From the NCBI GenBank assembly GCA_039793685.1, contig JBDRAL010000003.1:13289-77288 (forward strand): a stretch of 64,000 bases of DNA. The letters are read 5' to 3'. The stretch comes from JAAFHI01 sp039793685. GTDB taxonomy: Bacteria; Acidobacteriota; Blastocatellia; Chloracidobacteriales; Chloracidobacteriaceae. Made by a program: the position numbers and the translations under genes. Every line of letters starts with the position of its first letter. Position 1 is the stretch's first letter. The notes below the pieces were generated by a model. It did not search any database, was not told the origin of the DNA, and was given only the letters and a program-made list of their open reading frames with translations. Shown one piece after another: positions 16,650 through 25,536 of this stretch.

Positions 16650-17315
16650 TCAACGTTCTTCGAGGTCGGCCAGTTCCTTCAGCCACGCGCGGGCGCGAAG
16701 CAGGCGCTTGCCCGTCAGGTCGTCGATGACGGATTTGCCGAAACGGGTTTTTGAAAACCGTTCGCCGAAGGTCCGGACGATGAACCAGGCGAACGGAATC
16801 CAGAGCAGGCCGAAGGCGACGTTTGCAATGAGCCACAACGGCGGAAACACGGCGAAGGCATCCACGCCGAGCATTCCTTTTAGCAACAGAACCAGCAGGA
16901 CCGGCCAGAAGGCGGGCGCCAGTAAAAAGATGAACTGGTTGATGCGAACGCGCAGAATCGCGAGCTTTTCGATCCTTTTCTGAACATCGGCGAGCGGACC
17001 ATCGAAGTTCATTTTCGAAACCGCCTCGTGCTGGAACGCATCCGCCACGATCAGCCCGATCATCGCCAGATGCAGCACGATGGCCGGAATCAGGAATCGC
17101 GTCTCGCGAAAATGATTTCCGATGAAGATGCCGTTCAGGACGATGCAGACGGCGACCATGGCCTGATTAAAAAGGACGAACAGCGAGTGCCGCCGGAGCA
17201 GCCATTTCAGGCCGGTACGGCTGCGCTTACCAGCCGTTTTGACGCGAATCGCAACTTCAATATCGAAGCCGGAATCCTGCGCCGCCCATTGGTTTTTCAA
17301 GGTATCGAGATTCAT
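16650..17315 (-). CDS. Membrane protein paired with ECF sigma factor (possible anti-sigma)
   Basis: A 221-residue protein with a soluble N-terminus (MNLDTLKNQWAAQD) and about four membrane helices: VLFNQAMVAVCIVLNGIF, FLIPAIVLHLAMIGLIV, FIFLLAPAFWPVLLVLLL and LWLIANVAFGLLWIPF. The ATG at 17315 has AGGG a few bases upstream and lies 19 bp after the sigma-factor stop. The alternative start at 17345 would overlap that gene. The arrangement, a cytoplasmic head plus membrane helices directly downstream of an ECF sigma gene, suggests an anti-sigma or sensor role. No zinc-binding anti-sigma motif is visible. Confidence 0.65.
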   Translation of the reverse strand: MNLDTLKNQWAAQDSGFDIEVAIRVKTAGKRSRTGLKWLLRRHSLFVLFNQAMVAVCIVLNGIFIGNHFRETRFLIPAIVLHLAMIGLIVADAFQHEAVSKMNFDGPLADVQKRIEKLAILRVRINQFIFLLAPAFWPVLLVLLLKGMLGVDAFAVFPPLWLIANVAFGLLWIPFAWFIVRTFGERFSKTRFGKSVIDDLTGKRLLRARAWLKELADLEER

Positions 17316-17334
17316 CGTTTTCCCTTTCGTTCCC

Positions 17335-17835
17335 TCACGCTTCAAAGTCGCGTTGGAGTTTTTGTTTGATCCGATTGACGCGGGTGGAGACGTTGGAAAC
17401 CGTCATTCCAACCGTTTCGGCGATGTCGTCCTGACCGTGCCCTTCGAGGTAAAGCAGAATGATGGCCTTGTTGAGATCGTCGAGTTCGCCGATGAGCTGG
17501 TAGAGCCGTCGAATGTCGTCGCCGAGTGAATCCAGATGACGATCGGCGGCCTGTAAGTCGCGTTCGAGGTCGTCGAGCGGTACGGTTTCGGTCGGTCCGC
17601 GCAGACTTCCCCGGTGAAATGAAATCGCCACGTTGATGGCGACGCGGTACATCCACGTCGAAAAAGAGAATCGCTCGTCGTATCGCTCGAACGACCGCCA
17701 GAGTTGAATCGTGATTTCCTGAATCAGATCGGCCCGGTCGTCGCGGCGTCCGCAGTAGACGTTCGCCACCTTGTAGAGAATCCCCTTGTGCCGGTTGACC
17801 AGTTCGAGAAATCGTTTTTCCGTTTCAGATGTCAC
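17335..17835 (-). CDS. RNA polymerase ECF-type sigma factor
   Basis: A 166-residue sigma-70 family factor with only regions 2 and 4. Region 2 shows ADLIQEITIQLWRSFERYDE and FSTWMYRVAINVAISFHRG. Region 4 is a helix-turn-helix in LYLEGHGQDDIAETVGMTVS with SNVSTRVNRIKQKLQ. The linker between them is short, as in extracytoplasmic-function sigma factors. It is the first gene of a two-gene unit with a membrane protein. It probably controls a stress or envelope regulon; the targets are unknown. Confidence 0.9.
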   Translation of the reverse strand: MTSETEKRFLELVNRHKGILYKVANVYCGRRDDRADLIQEITIQLWRSFERYDERFSFSTWMYRVAINVAISFHRGSLRGPTETVPLDDLERDLQAADRHLDSLGDDIRRLYQLIGELDDLNKAIILLYLEGHGQDDIAETVGMTVSNVSTRVNRIKQKLQRDFEA

Positions 17836-18087
17836 GGGGCATCCGTCCCTAAAAGAAGAAGTAACAGCAGCCCGACCGTCGGGGAGGGCTTCGACCCGCC
17901 TCGTTTCAGGCTTTCAAAATGGTGATTCGCGCGGGCGACCGAAAATCTCACATTGTCGAAGGAAAATTTTGCGCGCGTGGTGCGAGCGCTCCAACGAGCC
18001 ATTTCTCAATGGGGCGAAAAAAGGCTATTCTCGGCCACTCCAAAACCACTCCAACCGAATCAACCTTCAAACCGGAGACGACGGCGC

Positions 18088-19692
18088 GTGTTCATCGAAT
18101 CACACCTGAAAACCGACACCGAAGAATTTCAAAGCAATTTCGACGCGATGCTCGCCAAGTGCGAGGAACTTCGTGAAAACCTCGAACGGGTCCACCTCGG
18201 CGGGGGTGAAAAGGCGCAGGAAAAATTCCACGCCCGCAACAAGCTGCTTCCCCGCGAACGCATCACCCGGCTCATTGACCCCGGAAGCGACTTTCTCGAA
18301 CTCTCGCCACTCGCGGCGTGGGGGCTTTACGACAACGAATCCCCCGCTGCGTCCTTCATTTGCGGCATCGGTCGCGTCAACGGCGTTGAATGCATGATTA
18401 CGGCCAACGATGCCACCGTGAAGGGCGGCGCGTTCTATCCGATGACCGTGAAGAAAAGCCTCCGGGCGCAGCAAATCGCGCTTGAAAATCGGCTGCCTTC
18501 GATTGCGCTGGTGGAATCGGCGGGGGCGAATCTTTTTCATCAGGCGGAAATGTTCGTCGAGGGCGGACGCGGTTTCGGCAATCAGGCCCGCATGTCGGCG
18601 CTCGGCCTGCCGCAAATCGCCATTGTTTTTGGAAGCAGTACCGCGGGCGGGGCTTACGTTCCGGGGCTTTCGGATTACGTCGTGATGGTCCGGAAACAGG
18701 CGAAGGTTTTTCTCGGCGGCCCGCCGCTCGTAAAAGCCGCGACGGGTGAGGACATCGACGATGAAACGCTCGGGGGGGCGGACCTGCACGGGCGCGTGTC
18801 GGGCGTGAGCGATTTCACGGCGGATGACGACGAACACGCCATCCGCATCGGACGCGACATCGTCGCCAGCCTCAACTGGCGCAAGCCGCCCGTTCCGAAC
18901 CGCATCGCCCCGGAGCTGCCCGCCTACGACCCGGAAGAACTGCTCGGCCTCATTCCGACCAATCCGCGCAAGATGTTCGACATTCGCGAAGTCATCGCGC
19001 GCGTCGTGGACGGCTCGAAGTTCCTCGAATTCAAGAAGGAATATGCGCCGACCATCGTCACGGGGTATGCCCGGATCGACGGCTTTCAGGTCGGAATCCT
19101 AGGCAACAACGGGATTCTCTTTTCGGAAAGCGCGATGAAAGCGGCGCAGTTCATTCAACTGTGCAATCAGTCGCGGACGCCCATCGTTTACCTGCAAAAC
19201 GTGCCGGGCTTCATGATCGGCGGCAAGGTGGAGCGCGAAGGCATCGTCAAGCACGGCTCGAAGATGATCAACGCGGTAGCGAACGCGAGCGTGCCGCAGT
19301 TCACCGTGATTGTGGGCGGGTCGTACGGCGCGGGCAACTACGCCATGTGCGGACGCGCCTACGATCCGCGCCTGATGTTCGGCTGGGTCAACAGCCGCGT
19401 CGCCGTGATGGGCGGCGAACAGGCGGCGGGTGTGCTGGTGCAGGTTCAACTCGCGGCGATGAAGGCCAAGGGCATCGAGCCGAACCGGGAACAGCTCGAA
19501 GCCATGCGTCAGGAAGTTGTGAAAAACTTCGATGAACAGTCATCGGCCTACTACGCCACGGCGCGTCTGTGGGACGACGGCATCATCGACCCGCGCGACA
19601 CGCGACGCCTGCTCGGACTGGGGCTGTCGATGGCCTACAACCGCGACTTCACGAACGAGGAAGAACCGCGTTACGGCGTGTTTCGAATGTGA
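18088..19692 (+). CDS. Acyl-CoA carboxylase carboxyltransferase (methylcrotonyl-CoA carboxylase beta type)
   Basis: Transfers carboxybiotin CO2 to an acyl-CoA. The 534-residue length and sequence fit methylcrotonyl/geranyl-CoA carboxylase beta subunits: VESAGANLFHQAEMFVEGG, GSSTAGGAYVPGLSDYVV, FLGGPPLVKAATGED, the second-half oxyanion region YLQNVPGFMIGG, and VGGSYGAGNYAMCGRAYDPR. A GTG at 18088 is taken as start because it gives the standard N-terminus and has GGAG upstream; the frame is open to 17953, but that adds a basic, unrelated peptide. The biotin carboxylase/biotin carrier subunit is not in the window, which is unusual since these subunits are often adjacent. Leucine degradation is the likeliest pathway. 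Confidence 0.88.
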   Translation: MFIESHLKTDTEEFQSNFDAMLAKCEELRENLERVHLGGGEKAQEKFHARNKLLPRERITRLIDPGSDFLELSPLAAWGLYDNESPAASFICGIGRVNGVECMITANDATVKGGAFYPMTVKKSLRAQQIALENRLPSIALVESAGANLFHQAEMFVEGGRGFGNQARMSALGLPQIAIVFGSSTAGGAYVPGLSDYVVMVRKQAKVFLGGPPLVKAATGEDIDDETLGGADLHGRVSGVSDFTADDDEHAIRIGRDIVASLNWRKPPVPNRIAPELPAYDPEELLGLIPTNPRKMFDIREVIARVVDGSKFLEFKKEYAPTIVTGYARIDGFQVGILGNNGILFSESAMKAAQFIQLCNQSRTPIVYLQNVPGFMIGGKVEREGIVKHGSKMINAVANASVPQFTVIVGGSYGAGNYAMCGRAYDPRLMFGWVNSRVAVMGGEQAAGVLVQVQLAAMKAKGIEPNREQLEAMRQEVVKNFDEQSSAYYATARLWDDGIIDPRDTRRLLGLGLSMAYNRDFTNEEEPRYGVFRM

Positions 19693-19792
19693 GTTGCGGG
19701 GGATGGGGAATGGGGGATAGGGCATGGTGAAAAACCGATGACACCATCCTCTGTTGCCAAAACCAAAACCTGACTGGTTGGTAGAAGTTCAA

Positions 19793-19883
19793 TTTCACCA
19801 CAGAGACACGGAGGACCACAGAGTTTCACAGAGAGAACAAACTCAGTGGTCCTCTGTGTGACCTCCGTGTCTCTGTGGTGAAA
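19793..19883. repeat. 91-bp palindrome with perfect 22-bp arms
   Basis: Arms 19793-19814 and 19862-19883 are perfect inverted copies beginning TTTCACCACAGAGACACGGA. The 47-bp interior is itself partly self-complementary (CCACAGAG with CTCTGTG). It lies in the 277-bp spacer between the carboxyltransferase and the DUF6335-like gene. The same spacer also carries a G-rich repeat (units near GGGGGATGGGGAAT, 19700-19725). No gene is present there. Confidence 0.85.
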
Positions 19884-19969
19884 AACAAGAAGATTTTTGG
19901 CCTTTGGTTTTTCCGCTCGGTACATTGGTAACAGGATAGATGTACTGAACCCGAAAGGAGCGGACCACC

Positions 19970-20401
19970 ATGACGACCGAAATCAAATCGCACTTTATCG
20001 ACGCGGGTACGCTTGAATCGGAAGAATACCAACCATCCGACGAGGTCCGCCTCGAATTCGAGGAAGCCGCCCGGCTGGGGCAGTCCGGTGAGCGGAGATT
20101 CAACGATCATCTCAATCAGTATCACGAAACCTCGCCCGAACTGGCGGGCGGCGACCTTGACGCGGCCTGGGAAGCCGCCGATGTCGGCGAGGAACTGGTC
20201 GGCGGCGAAAATCCGACGCCGGACCAGAGCGTCGTCGAGGAACTCGGCCGCGCGGTCGGAATTGTCTATGCCGACGCCGAGCCGTTGAAATCGACCGACA
20301 AGATCGCCGACCGCGACCAGCACCGCTGGGAACTCGATCCGGCGTCTTCCGAAGGTTTTGAAGGCCGTTCGCGCCACGAAGGCGAGTACGCCGAGCAATA
20401 G
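19970..20401 (+). CDS. DUF6335-like hydrophilic protein
   Basis: A 143-residue acidic, soluble protein. The central SPELAGGDLDAAWEAADVGEE, PTPDQSVVEELGRAVGI and C-terminal DRDQHRWELDPASSE match the conserved blocks I know from the DUF6335 family, which is common in cyanobacteria and has no assigned function. An excellent AAAGGAG precedes the ATG. The gene stands alone. A perfect hairpin (20455-20488) lies between it and ilvA. Confidence 0.7.
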   Translation: MTTEIKSHFIDAGTLESEEYQPSDEVRLEFEEAARLGQSGERRFNDHLNQYHETSPELAGGDLDAAWEAADVGEELVGGENPTPDQSVVEELGRAVGIVYADAEPLKSTDKIADRDQHRWELDPASSEGFEGRSRHEGEYAEQ

Positions 20402-20454
20402 ACAGTCACCCGACTGTAAGGAAGGGCTGGCTTTTTCAATCCGGGACTGGTCGC

Positions 20455-20488
20455 GGGGGGCGTTCATCTGGCACACTGAACGCCCCCC
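20455..20488. terminator. Strong hairpin before ilvA
   Basis: A perfect 12-bp stem (GGGGGGCGTTCA and complement) with a 10-base loop. No T-tract follows on either strand, so it is either a terminator-like end of the preceding gene or an RNA structure. Confidence 0.5.
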
Positions 20489-20521
20489 AAGCATTTCCGC
20501 TCCTCTTCCTCCCGGATTCTC

Positions 20522-22033
20522 ATGGCCTTCGATTACCTCGAACGCATCCTGAACGCGCGTGTCTACGACGTGGCGCAGGAAACGCCTCTCGACTTCGCCC
20601 CCAATCTCTCCCGCCGCCTTTCCAACCGCCTTCTTTTAAAGCGGGAAGACATGCAGCCGGTGTTTTCATTCAAGCTGCGCGGGGCGTACAACAAGATCGC
20701 CAAACTGCCCATTGAAACCCGCGAGCGCGGCGTCATCGCAGCCTCGGCTGGAAATCACGCGCAGGGCGTAGCTTTGAGCGCGGCCCGGTTCAACACCCGC
20801 GCGGTGATCGTGATGCCCACGACCACGCCCGACGTGAAAATCGCCGCCGTAAAAAGCCGTGGCGGCGAGGTTGTATTGCACGGGGAGACGTTCGACGACG
20901 CCTATGCTCACGCCAGAAAACTTGAACGTGAACAGGGATTGACCTTCATCCATCCGTTCGATGATCCCGACGTGGTTGCCGGTCAGGGAACCATCGGGAT
21001 GGAAATCCTCCGCCAGTGCCAGACCCCGATTCACGCCGTCTTCGTGGCCATCGGTGGCGGCGGCCTGATTGCGGGCATCGCGGCCTACATCAAGCGGCTC
21101 AGGCCGGAGACGAAAATCATCGGGGTCGAACCGGTGGACGCCGACGCCATGGCGCGTTCGCTGAAAGCCGGTCGTCGCGTCAGGCTTGAACAGGTGGGTT
21201 TGTTTGCGGACGGCGTGGCGGTGCGTGAAGTCGGCGAGGAAACGTTCCGGCTTTGCCGCGAATACGTTGATGAAGTTTTACTGGTTGACACCGACGCGAC
21301 CTGCGCGGCGATCAAGGATGTCTTCGAGGATACGCGCTCGATTCTCGAACCCGCCGGCGCGCTCGCGGTCGCGGGGGCGAAGGCGTACGTTGAGCGCGAG
21401 GCCATTTCAGACGAAACGCTGATTGCGGTTGCCTGCGGGGCGAACATGAATTTCGACCGGTTGCGGTTCGTGGCCGAGCGCGCCGAACTCGGCGAACGCC
21501 GGGAAGCCGTCTTCGCGGTCACGATTCCCGAGGAACGCGGAAGTTTCAGAAAGTTCTGCGCCTGCATCGGGAAACGGAACCTGACCGAGTTCAACTACCG
21601 CATCGCCGATGAAAAACGCGCGCACATCTTCGTCGGTCTTCAGGTCGCGGGGCGCGAAGACATTTCGCGAATGGCCAATGAATTTCAGGAGGCCGGCTTC
21701 CCCGCCCTCGATCTGACCGACGACGAACTCGCCAAACTTCATCTGCGCCACATGGTCGGAGGCCGTGCGTCCCTTGCGATGGATGAACTGCTCTACCGTT
21801 TCGAATTTCCCGAACGTCCCGGCGCCCTGATGACCTTTCTCAGCCGGATGCGGCCCGAATGGAACATCAGCCTTTTTCATTATCGGAACCACGGCGCGGA
21901 TTACGGCCGAATCGTCGTCGGCGTGCAGGTTCCCCCGTCGGACATGCCCCAGTGGCGAGCGTTTCTCGACACGCTGGGTTATCGCTATTGGGATGAAACC
22001 GACAACGCGGCGTACCGGATGTTTCTTCGTTGA
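20522..22033 (+). CDS. ilvA: Threonine ammonia-lyase (threonine dehydratase), biosynthetic type
   Basis: PLP enzyme that deaminates threonine to 2-oxobutyrate, the first step to isoleucine. K51 in PVFSFKLRGAYNKI binds PLP, SAGNHAQGVALSA is the substrate loop, and the phosphate-binding glycine loop is AIGGGGLIAGIAAYI. From about residue 325 there are two ACT-like regulatory modules: AVFAVTIPEERGSFRKFCAC, then DELLYRFEFPERPGALMTFL with DYGRIVVGVQVP. This distinguishes the isoleucine-regulated long form (503 residues) from short catabolic enzymes. The ATG at 20522 has only a weak ribosome-binding site. No ilv operon is adjacent. Confidence 0.93.
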   Translation: MAFDYLERILNARVYDVAQETPLDFAPNLSRRLSNRLLLKREDMQPVFSFKLRGAYNKIAKLPIETRERGVIAASAGNHAQGVALSAARFNTRAVIVMPTTTPDVKIAAVKSRGGEVVLHGETFDDAYAHARKLEREQGLTFIHPFDDPDVVAGQGTIGMEILRQCQTPIHAVFVAIGGGGLIAGIAAYIKRLRPETKIIGVEPVDADAMARSLKAGRRVRLEQVGLFADGVAVREVGEETFRLCREYVDEVLLVDTDATCAAIKDVFEDTRSILEPAGALAVAGAKAYVEREAISDETLIAVACGANMNFDRLRFVAERAELGERREAVFAVTIPEERGSFRKFCACIGKRNLTEFNYRIADEKRAHIFVGLQVAGREDISRMANEFQEAGFPALDLTDDELAKLHLRHMVGGRASLAMDELLYRFEFPERPGALMTFLSRMRPEWNISLFHYRNHGADYGRIVVGVQVPPSDMPQWRAFLDTLGYRYWDETDNAAYRMFLR

Positions 22034-22187
22034 CCCCCCGAAAAGTTAAGAGAATTGACAGGCGTCGGCCCAAGGACGTACTTTCCGGCTGCCGCTTCAC
22101 AATTTTCTCGCAACATTGCCTTGTTCCCACTTTCCCTGGGCGCCCAGCCAAAGGTTTACAAAGGTACGGTAGTGGGGGGAGCCACCG

Positions 22188-25100
22188 ATGAGTACCCTGG
22201 TACACTCGACCTTTTCCGTAAAGGTTTTCATTCCGGATGAAGACCTCCGCAACACGGTTTCCCGAATTTTTCGGGACGAAGGCATCCTTCACGAAGCAAT
22301 CGGAAGCGAAGACGGGTTTTCGGCCTACGAAGTCGTCGTTCTCTCTCTTGATTCGGGTGAATTCAAACTTCCGCCCAATATTCGGAAACAGCCGGCATCC
22401 GGCCGGGATCTTTTTCTTGTCGTTCCGCCGGAACTGGAATCTCAGGCCAGTCAGTGGTGGGAAAGCGGACTCATCACGGATTACGTTACCACCGGATACA
22501 TCAACCGGCTTCCTTCAGCCATTCGGAAACACTCATCCGTTTACCGTTCCCGTGAGTTTTTCAACCCGATTCATCATTTTGAGGGACTGGGTCGGGTGGT
22601 GAAATCCATTCTCGACACCAATGGACTCGATGGCGTCTTTCGGGTTGCGACCGAGGAAATCGCCAAATTTCTGGGGGCGCAACGGGCGGTCATCGTTCGG
22701 CATTACCCGAACCTGGGTTACTGGCGTCACGAAGCCGAGTTTCGTCTCGACCCACAACTTGAGGAATCGGCCGGGTTTCTCATTCAGGATTCGAAGAACC
22801 TGTTCGGAACCGGACTGAGCGAGTCCCGGAGTTTCGAAGCGGGCGAGGACGGGGAACTGGTTCATGAAATCATTGAAAAAATAAGCACCAGATTTCCGGG
22901 AACCTGGCTGTTGGCCCCTATCCACATTGGAGAAGAGGCGTGGGGAACCATCAATCTTCAACGACCTCCCGACGGACACAAATGGTCGGCCAGGGACAAC
23001 TCGGTCGCTCAAATGCTGGCGGACACCCTTGGCATTGCCATCAAACAGTCCCGGCTGCTCAATCAGCTTCAACAGGACATCGAGGAACGAACTCACCTCT
23101 ACCACGCGCTTCACGAAAGCGAGAACCGGTTTCGAGCGGTGGTTGGCAGTTCTCCGCTCCCCATTACCATCAAGGACCTGGATGGGCGGTATTCCTACGT
23201 CAATCCGGCCGGGGAAAAACTGTATGGAGCGCCCGAGGTCAATTTGATCGGCCGAAAAATCGCCGACTTCCTTCCGCCCCACCAGGCGCTGCGAAGTCGT
23301 GAAACGGACCAACTGGTGGTGCAGTTGGGAGAGTCGAGGGTATTCGAGGAACGGCGGGATCTGGTCACGGGGACATATGACCTGCAAATGACCAAATTTC
23401 CCCTTTTTGACGATTCCAATACCATTCACTCGGTCTGCACCATCTTCGAGGACATCACCGCCAAAAAGACGCTCATTTCGGAATTGCAGCAATCCGAAAA
23501 CCGCTACCGGCTGATTGCCTCCGCGATTCCCGATACCCTGATTCGCCTTTCGGTGGATGGGACGTGCCTCGACTTTTTCTCTCCGGGCAACGACTTTCTT
23601 CCGGGCCTTGTGAGCGCCCCTGAAGGATTGTCCATTTCGGAATTCGGATTCCCCGCCGACCTGACCGAACAGATTTTCCAGTCCTGCCGGGCCGCCACCG
23701 TTTCCGGAAAGGTTTCCAGTTTCGAATATCCGATGGAAGTTGCGGGACACCCCAAATGGTTTGAAATTCGGGTGACGTCCGGTTCGAACGGCGACTCGAT
23801 CCTCATCATCCGGGACGTTTCCGAACGGAATGAATTCATCGAGCAACTGAAGACCCGCGAAAACCGGCTTCGACTGCTTGAAACCGCCATTGATAACGCC
23901 AAGGACATCGTTCTCATCACCGACACCAAACTTGGAGACAATCCGGGTCAGCACATCCTTTACGTCAATCGAACCTTTGAACGGTTTACCGGTTACTCAA
24001 AGGAGGAAGTCATCGGAAAGACCCCGCGGATTCTCCAGGGGCCGGGCACTCGCGAAGAAACCAGAACCATCCTGCGGGAAGCCATTCTGAAGTGGGAATC
24101 GGTCACGGTTGAAATTCTCAATTACAAAAAGGACGGCACCGAATTCTGGACCGAACTTTCCATTGTTCCCCTTCTTCAACCGGACGGGATTTTCTCACAC
24201 TGGGTGTCGGTGCAGCGCGACATCACCGAACGCAAACAGACGGAACTGGCCCTTCGACAATCCCAGAAGATGGAAGCCGTCGGGCAACTGACGAGCGGAG
24301 TCGCCCATAATTTCAACAACATACTGATGATTATCAGCGGTCACTCCCAACTCCTTGAAAAGTCGCTCCAGCCCGGGAGCAAGGAGAGCCATCAGGTCAG
24401 CACCATCCTCACCGCGGCCAATCGCGGCGCCGAACTGGTCCGGCAGCTCATGGCCTACAGCCGAGCCGGCGATCTGAAACCCGGAATCATCAATATCGTC
24501 GGAAAGGTCCGCGAAACAATTTCACTTATCGAAAAAGTGCTTCCGGAAAATCTGGATATTCGAGTGGAAATGCCGAATGAACCCGTCTGGGTTTGTCTGG
24601 ATGGAGAAAAATTCACCCAGACCCTGCTGAACCTGGCCGTCAACGCGCGGGATGCCATGCCCGAAGGCGGCACGCTCCGGTTTCTCGGCGGCATTCATCT
24701 CAGGGAAAAGTACGATCCGATCCGAAAAACCCTGTCCTCGGCGCTTGCGGGTTGCGACCTGTTTCGCCTTGAGGTCATCGATACGGGAATCGGCATGACT
24801 CCCGAGGTCAAGGAACGGATTTTCGAACCGTTTTTCACCACCAAGGAAATGGGGAACGGAACCGGACTCGGTCTGGCTTCCGTGTTTGGCTTCATGACGG
24901 AAACCAGAGGCCAAATCCAAGTCGATTCGATTCCCTCGGAGGGAACATCCTTCAAGCTCTTTTTTCCGCTGGCGGAAGTGCCCCTCCCCCTTTCCCCTCC
25001 CCCAAACCAACCGGCCGGCGATGACGACTACCGGGGATTCCGGGTGCTTCTCGTCGAGGACGAGGAAGCCACGCGGAATCTCATTCACGAAATGCTTGAA

Positions 25101-25415
25101 AGTGTCGGCTTTACCGTATTTTCGGCGGCAAACGGGGCTGAAGGAATGCAAATCGTGAATTCGATGGCACGCCCTGTGGACCTCCTCATTACCGACTGGA
25201 TCATGCCGAAAATGGGAGGACGGCTGTTTATCGACCTCTTTGCCAGGGACAATCCATCCATTCCGATTGTGGTCATTACCGGTACGCCCGATCCCCGTGT
25301 CATCAACCAGGACACCCAGTCGGATATTTTCATTGTTCCCAAACCATTTTTCCTGACTGACCTTGTGCAAACCATTTCAATCGCCATTGACCGAAGACGA
25401 AAGACCAATGGATGA
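22188..25415 (+). CDS. Hybrid sensor histidine kinase (GAF, three PAS, kinase, receiver)
   Basis: A 1075-residue soluble signalling protein. Residues 1-110 look like a degenerate receiver. A GAF domain spans about 140-300 (GLDGVFRVATEEIAKFLGAQ), followed by PAS domains near 310-430, 440-550 and 565-690. The third PAS (YVNRTFERFTGYSKEEVIGK) resembles LOV domains but lacks the flavin-binding cysteine (PRILQGPGT). The phospho-acceptor is H707 in SGVAHNFNNILMIISGHS, and the ATPase domain shows LLNLAVNARDAMPEGG and GTGLGLASVFGF. A receiver with D1003 in LLITDWIMPKMGG ends the protein. No transmembrane segment, so it senses cytoplasmic cues. No partner regulator is adjacent. Confidence 0.9.
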   Translation: MSTLVHSTFSVKVFIPDEDLRNTVSRIFRDEGILHEAIGSEDGFSAYEVVVLSLDSGEFKLPPNIRKQPASGRDLFLVVPPELESQASQWWESGLITDYVTTGYINRLPSAIRKHSSVYRSREFFNPIHHFEGLGRVVKSILDTNGLDGVFRVATEEIAKFLGAQRAVIVRHYPNLGYWRHEAEFRLDPQLEESAGFLIQDSKNLFGTGLSESRSFEAGEDGELVHEIIEKISTRFPGTWLLAPIHIGEEAWGTINLQRPPDGHKWSARDNSVAQMLADTLGIAIKQSRLLNQLQQDIEERTHLYHALHESENRFRAVVGSSPLPITIKDLDGRYSYVNPAGEKLYGAPEVNLIGRKIADFLPPHQALRSRETDQLVVQLGESRVFEERRDLVTGTYDLQMTKFPLFDDSNTIHSVCTIFEDITAKKTLISELQQSENRYRLIASAIPDTLIRLSVDGTCLDFFSPGNDFLPGLVSAPEGLSISEFGFPADLTEQIFQSCRAATVSGKVSSFEYPMEVAGHPKWFEIRVTSGSNGDSILIIRDVSERNEFIEQLKTRENRLRLLETAIDNAKDIVLITDTKLGDNPGQHILYVNRTFERFTGYSKEEVIGKTPRILQGPGTREETRTILREAILKWESVTVEILNYKKDGTEFWTELSIVPLLQPDGIFSHWVSVQRDITERKQTELALRQSQKMEAVGQLTSGVAHNFNNILMIISGHSQLLEKSLQPGSKESHQVSTILTAANRGAELVRQLMAYSRAGDLKPGIINIVGKVRETISLIEKVLPENLDIRVEMPNEPVWVCLDGEKFTQTLLNLAVNARDAMPEGGTLRFLGGIHLREKYDPIRKTLSSALAGCDLFRLEVIDTGIGMTPEVKERIFEPFFTTKEMGNGTGLGLASVFGFMTETRGQIQVDSIPSEGTSFKLFFPLAEVPLPLSPPPNQPAGDDDYRGFRVLLVEDEEATRNLIHEMLESVGFTVFSAANGAEGMQIVNSMARPVDLLITDWIMPKMGGRLFIDLFARDNPSIPIVVITGTPDPRVINQDTQSDIFIVPKPFFLTDLVQTISIAIDRRRKTNG

Positions 25416-25536
25416 AAACCGTTGAAAAAGCAGGGGAAAAAGAAATTTCGCGGAAGTTGGATTGGACTTTTCCCGATTTCGGGAAGTACCCTTCAGGGTT
25501 GCCTGAATCAAGTGTGATTCGGCCTGATGGGGAATT

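Noticed and set aside
16474..16836. Frame of 120 codons through the spacer after the ECF sigma operon
   Set aside because: It overlaps the membrane-protein gene out of frame and covers a GC hairpin; low-complexity Arg/Pro composition.
22100..22187. Possible GEMM (cyclic-dinucleotide) riboswitch before the hybrid kinase, from GGTAGTGGGG...CCACCGATG
   Set aside because: The conserved GACGCAAAGCC-type core and the paired second helix are not present.
23880..24260. LOV photosensor domain in the hybrid kinase
   Set aside because: The loop that should carry the flavin-binding Cys (NCRFLQ) reads TPRILQ; it is treated as an ordinary PAS domain.
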